DNA of 64,000 nt, taken from Parvibaculum sp. (GTDB taxonomy: Bacteria; Pseudomonadota; Alphaproteobacteria; Parvibaculales; Parvibaculaceae). The number at the start of each line of letters is the position of its first letter. Position 1 is the stretch's first letter. The stretch lies in the NCBI GenBank assembly GCA_017642695.1, contig JAEPQD010000001.1, forward strand, positions 1,683,701 through 1,747,700. The letters run 5' to 3'. The position numbers and the translations under genes are program-made. This document shows, piece by piece, positions 61,485 through 64,000 of the stretch. The notes beneath the pieces were generated by a model. It was not told where the DNA came from. It saw only the letters and a list, made by a program, of their open reading frames with translations, and did not search any database.

Positions 61485-62682
61485 GGACTGGCGCTTCTGG
61501 GCGCGGGACGACCAGCTCGCGCCGGACGGCCAATGGACGACATGGCTGGTGCTTGGTGGGCGCGGCGCGGGGAAGACCCGCGCGGGCGCCGAATGGGTGC
61601 AGGCGGAAGTGGATGCGGGCCGCGCCGGGCGGATTGCGCTGGTCGGCGAGACCTTTGCCGATGCCCGCGAGGTGATGATCGACGGGCCTTCGGGCTTGCG
61701 CACGATTGCCCGTGCGGACGAGCGGCCGCGCTACGAGGTGACGCGCAAGCGCCTCCTCTGGCCGAACGGCGCGGTGGGCCATGTCTTCTCGGCAGGCGAG
61801 CCGGAAAGCCTGCGCGGGCCGCAATTCGATGCGGCTTGGGGCGACGAACTCGCGAAGTGGCGCTACGCCGAAGCGGCCTGGGACATGCTGCAATTCGGAT
61901 TGCGCCTCGGCGAGAACCCGCGCCAGGTGATGACGACGACGCCGCGCCCCGTGCCGGTGCTGAAGCGGCTGATCGCGGACAAGACGACGGCGGTGACGCG
62001 CGCCGCGACCCATGCGAACCGCGCGAACCTCGCCGACGGCTTCTTCCGCACCGTGATCGCGCGCTACGAAGGCACGCGGCTCGGGCGGCAGGAACTCGAT
62101 GCCGAACTGATCGAGGACAATCCGGACGCGATCTGGAGCCGCGAAACGGTTGAACGCGGCCGTGTGGCGAAAGCGCCGGCCGACCTCGTCCGCGTGGTGG
62201 TGGGCGTCGACCCACCGGTAACAGGCGGCGCGAAGTCGGACGAATGCGGCATCGTCTGCGCGGGGCTTGGGCCGGACGGTCATGCCTATGTGCTGGACGA
62301 CCGCTCGATGGGGCGGCTGTCGCCGCTCGCCTGGGCAAAGCGCGTCGCGGGCTGCTACCGCGCGCATGAGGCGGACCGGATCGTCGCCGAGGTAAACCAG
62401 GGCGGCGACATGGTCGCGACGGTGATGCGGCAGGAACTGCCGGAAGCGCCGATCAGGCTGGTGCGCGCGACAAGGGGAAAGCGCGTCCGCGCCGAACCCG
62501 TCGCCGCGCTTTACGAGCGGGGTCTCGTCCATCACGTGGGCGCCTTCGCGAAGCTGGAAGACCAGATGTGCGACTGGGTGCCTGGCGCAAAAAGCCCCGA
62601 CCGGCTCGACGCGCTCGTCTGGGCACTGACGGAACTGATGCTCGGAGGAGAGGCAGGAGAACCTAAACTGAGGCGTTTATGA
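61333..62682 (+). CDS. Terminase large subunit (gene-transfer-agent type)
   Basis: A 449-residue packaging ATPase-nuclease. Walker A is LGGRGAGKT (about residue 75), Walker B lies in FDAAWGDELAKW, and the C-terminal RNase-H-like nuclease has VVGVDPPVTGG, the IVAEVNQGGD block and SPDRLDALVWALTE. The LLPSPKRRQFLKKLTAREARLL opening and short length resemble Rhodobacter capsulatus GTA gene g2 products, which package random genomic DNA. The ATG at 61333 overlaps the small subunit; a TTG at 61393 or 61414 would shorten the overlap. No portal, head or tail gene follows. Confidence 0.9.
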   Translation: MIRPQTGQDGARKTTPSAPRLRAASLALLPSPKRRQFLKKLTAREARLLSEDWRFWARDDQLAPDGQWTTWLVLGGRGAGKTRAGAEWVQAEVDAGRAGRIALVGETFADAREVMIDGPSGLRTIARADERPRYEVTRKRLLWPNGAVGHVFSAGEPESLRGPQFDAAWGDELAKWRYAEAAWDMLQFGLRLGENPRQVMTTTPRPVPVLKRLIADKTTAVTRAATHANRANLADGFFRTVIARYEGTRLGRQELDAELIEDNPDAIWSRETVERGRVAKAPADLVRVVVGVDPPVTGGAKSDECGIVCAGLGPDGHAYVLDDRSMGRLSPLAWAKRVAGCYRAHEADRIVAEVNQGGDMVATVMRQELPEAPIRLVRATRGKRVRAEPVAALYERGLVHHVGAFAKLEDQMCDWVPGAKSPDRLDALVWALTELMLGGEAGEPKLRRL

Positions 62683-62825
62683 TTGAAAAAACGGTGCCTG
62701 TTCTCCTCGGTGACGCATGCAGGACCCGCGCGGTTAGTCTTTCTTTAAACGGGTAATGTGACCTTGAGGGACCGCTGCAGGCAGGCCTCGCAGCGGGTTG
62801 GTAGAGTATTGTCCGAGGTCCGTCC

Positions 62826-64000
62826 ATGCCGATCGGTATCCTGCAGCATCTGGCGCACGAAAACGCGCTTGCCGAGTCCGACACGATCAAGCGCGCGCTG
62901 GAAGCGATCCGCAGCCATCTGGAGATGGATGTCGCCTATGTTTCGGAGTTCGTCGGCAACTTCTCCGTGATGCGGCAGGTCGATGCGCCGGGGCTCGAGG
63001 AACTGGTGAAGCCGGGCGATGCGAACTCGCTGGACGACGTCTATTGCCGTCATATCCTGGAAGGCCGGTTGCCGGAGCTGATGCCCGACACCTCGCAAAT
63101 CCCTTTCGCGGCCGACATGCCGATCACCGCGATGATCGGCTCGCATGTGAGCGTGCCGCTGCGCCGCCCGGACGGCGAGACCTACGGCATGTTCTGCTGC
63201 TTCTCGTCCGAGCCGAAGCCGTCGCTGAACGAACGCGACCTCAACATCACGCGCGCCTTTGCGAGCCTCGCCGCCGAGCAGATCGGACGTGACCTGGAAG
63301 CGAACCGGGAACGGGACGAGAAGATCGCGCGCATCCGCTCGGCGATCGACGCGGAAGCCTTTTCGCCGGTCTTCCAGCCGATCGTCGACCTCTACAGCAA
63401 CCAGACGATGGGTTACGAATGCCTGACGCGGTTCGCCGCCCTGCCGCTCCGCGCACCGGATGTCTGGTTCAATGAGGCGGCCGAAGTGGGCCTCGGCACC
63501 GAGCTCGAACTGGCGGCCCTGCGCGCGGCGCTGAAATGTCTCGTACATCTGCCCGACGACATAACGCTGTCGCTGAACGCCGCGCCGGAAACGCTGTTGC
63601 ATGAGGATTTTCCGGCGATCTTCGGCGGTCTGCCGCTGAATCGCATCGTGCTGGAAGTGACGGAACATGCGGAAGCCGCCGATTACGACGCGCTGCGCGT
63701 GTCGCTGAAGCCGCTGCGCGAGAAAGGGCTGAAACTCGCGGTGGACGACGCAGGCGCGGGCTATGCGAGCCTGCACCACATCCTGAAGCTCGAGCCCGAC
63801 ATGATCAAACTCGACATGTCGCTGACGCGCGACGTGCATGAAGACCCGGCGAAGCGCTCGCTCGCCGCCGCGCTGCTGCTCTTCGCGCGCCAGACCGGGA
63901 GCGAGATCGTGGCCGAAGGGATCGAGACGGCGCAGGAACTCGACGTGCTGAAATCGCTCGGCATCTCCAAGGGGCAGGGCTACCTGCTCGGCAGGCCGGC
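62826..64000 (+). CDS. GAF-EAL protein, candidate c-di-GMP phosphodiesterase (partial at right edge)
   Basis: 391 residues are visible and the gene runs off the window. Residues 1-165 are a GAF-type sensory domain (DVAYVSEFVGNFSVMRQVDA, SVPLRRPDGETYGMFCCFSS). An EAL domain follows, with YECLTRF (EAL reads ECL), SLNAAPETLL, IVLEVTEHA, AVDDAGAGYASL, PDMIKLD and AEGIET. All metal- and substrate-binding acidic residues, the Asn and the Lys are kept, so c-di-GMP hydrolysis is likely. No GGDEF domain or membrane segment is present. Confidence 0.88.
   Translation, partial: MPIGILQHLAHENALAESDTIKRALEAIRSHLEMDVAYVSEFVGNFSVMRQVDAPGLEELVKPGDANSLDDVYCRHILEGRLPELMPDTSQIPFAADMPITAMIGSHVSVPLRRPDGETYGMFCCFSSEPKPSLNERDLNITRAFASLAAEQIGRDLEANRERDEKIARIRSAIDAEAFSPVFQPIVDLYSNQTMGYECLTRFAALPLRAPDVWFNEAAEVGLGTELELAALRAALKCLVHLPDDITLSLNAAPETLLHEDFPAIFGGLPLNRIVLEVTEHAEAADYDALRVSLKPLREKGLKLAVDDAGAGYASLHHILKLEPDMIKLDMSLTRDVHEDPAKRSLAAALLLFARQTGSEIVAEGIETAQELDVLKSLGISKGQGYLLGRP

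Noticed and set aside
61063..62535. 490-codon open frame opposite the terminase genes
   Set aside because: The + strand has Walker and nuclease motifs; no homology pattern on the other strand.
1..64000. CRISPR array, tRNA, rRNA, insertion sequence or replication origin
   Set aside because: No regularly spaced repeats, no cloverleaf with CCA-adjacent acceptor, no rRNA-like stretch, no transposase and no cluster of DnaA boxes were seen by eye; short tRNAs could still be missed without a covariance search.

Overview
The window looks like chromosomal DNA of a GC-rich alphaproteobacterium, probably Parvibaculum or a close relative in the Hyphomicrobiales. The inference rests on families typical of that class: a MucR-type regulator, DUF2336, DUF1491, DUF5330, a DnaA-domain-IV/DUF6456 pair, the DUF2849-sulfite reductase-DUF934 operon, a phasin preceded by PhaR-like palindromes, and a terminase of the gene-transfer-agent type. 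No rRNA, tRNA, CRISPR array or insertion sequence was seen. Genes are dense on both strands. Four-base overlaps are common, both in operons (ATGA) and between convergent genes.

Layout. 1-8.7 kb: catabolism and housekeeping (TauD-type dioxygenase end, dimethylformamidase-like protein, S9 peptidase, msrB, MaoC, OmpA-like protein, acyl-CoA synthetase, crotonase). 8.7-9.6 kb: a visibly AT-richer toxin-antitoxin-like pair with its own palindromic operator. 9.7-16.6 kb: a cation/proton antiporter, then a Baeyer-Villiger monooxygenase between two paralogous MFS transporters. 16.7-20.5 kb: a soluble CBS-histidine kinase and a divergent pair of citrate synthase-family genes, one fused to a DNA-binding domain, sharing a 13-bp inverted-repeat operator. 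20.5-35.7 kb: ABC exporter, saccharopine dehydrogenase-like enzyme, small exported proteins, a second toxin-antitoxin-like pair, an HSL esterase, the MucR regulator, PAS protein, XRE/S24 regulator, DnaA-IV/DUF6456 pair, sufE and lipoproteins. 35.7-40 kb: metal homeostasis (CDF exporter and MerR regulator with a textbook MerR promoter, then an NreB-like His-tailed MFS exporter and an RcnA-like Ni/Co exporter). 40-46.7 kb: prfC, MscS channel, Tat-signal nitroreductase with TetR, D-amino acid dehydrogenase, phasin. 46.7-53.3 kb: assimilatory sulfite reductase operon, an NMT1/THI5-like ABC importer, DUF1254/DUF1214 pair. 53.5-60.6 kb: ABC-F protein, PBP1A, small conserved proteins, Pit phosphate transporter, Nudix hydrolase. 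60.7-64 kb: REP-type palindromes, a two-gene terminase set with no portal gene following, and a GAF-EAL protein running off the end.

The most noteworthy items are the self-contained citrate synthase pair (HTH-enzyme fusion plus a partner whose catalytic Asp position is Glu), the terminase pair detached from other phage or gene-transfer-agent structural genes, two overlooked toxin-antitoxin-like modules, the paired metal exporters, and the phasin promoter bracketed by two identical-class 15-bp palindromes spaced 52 bp apart.
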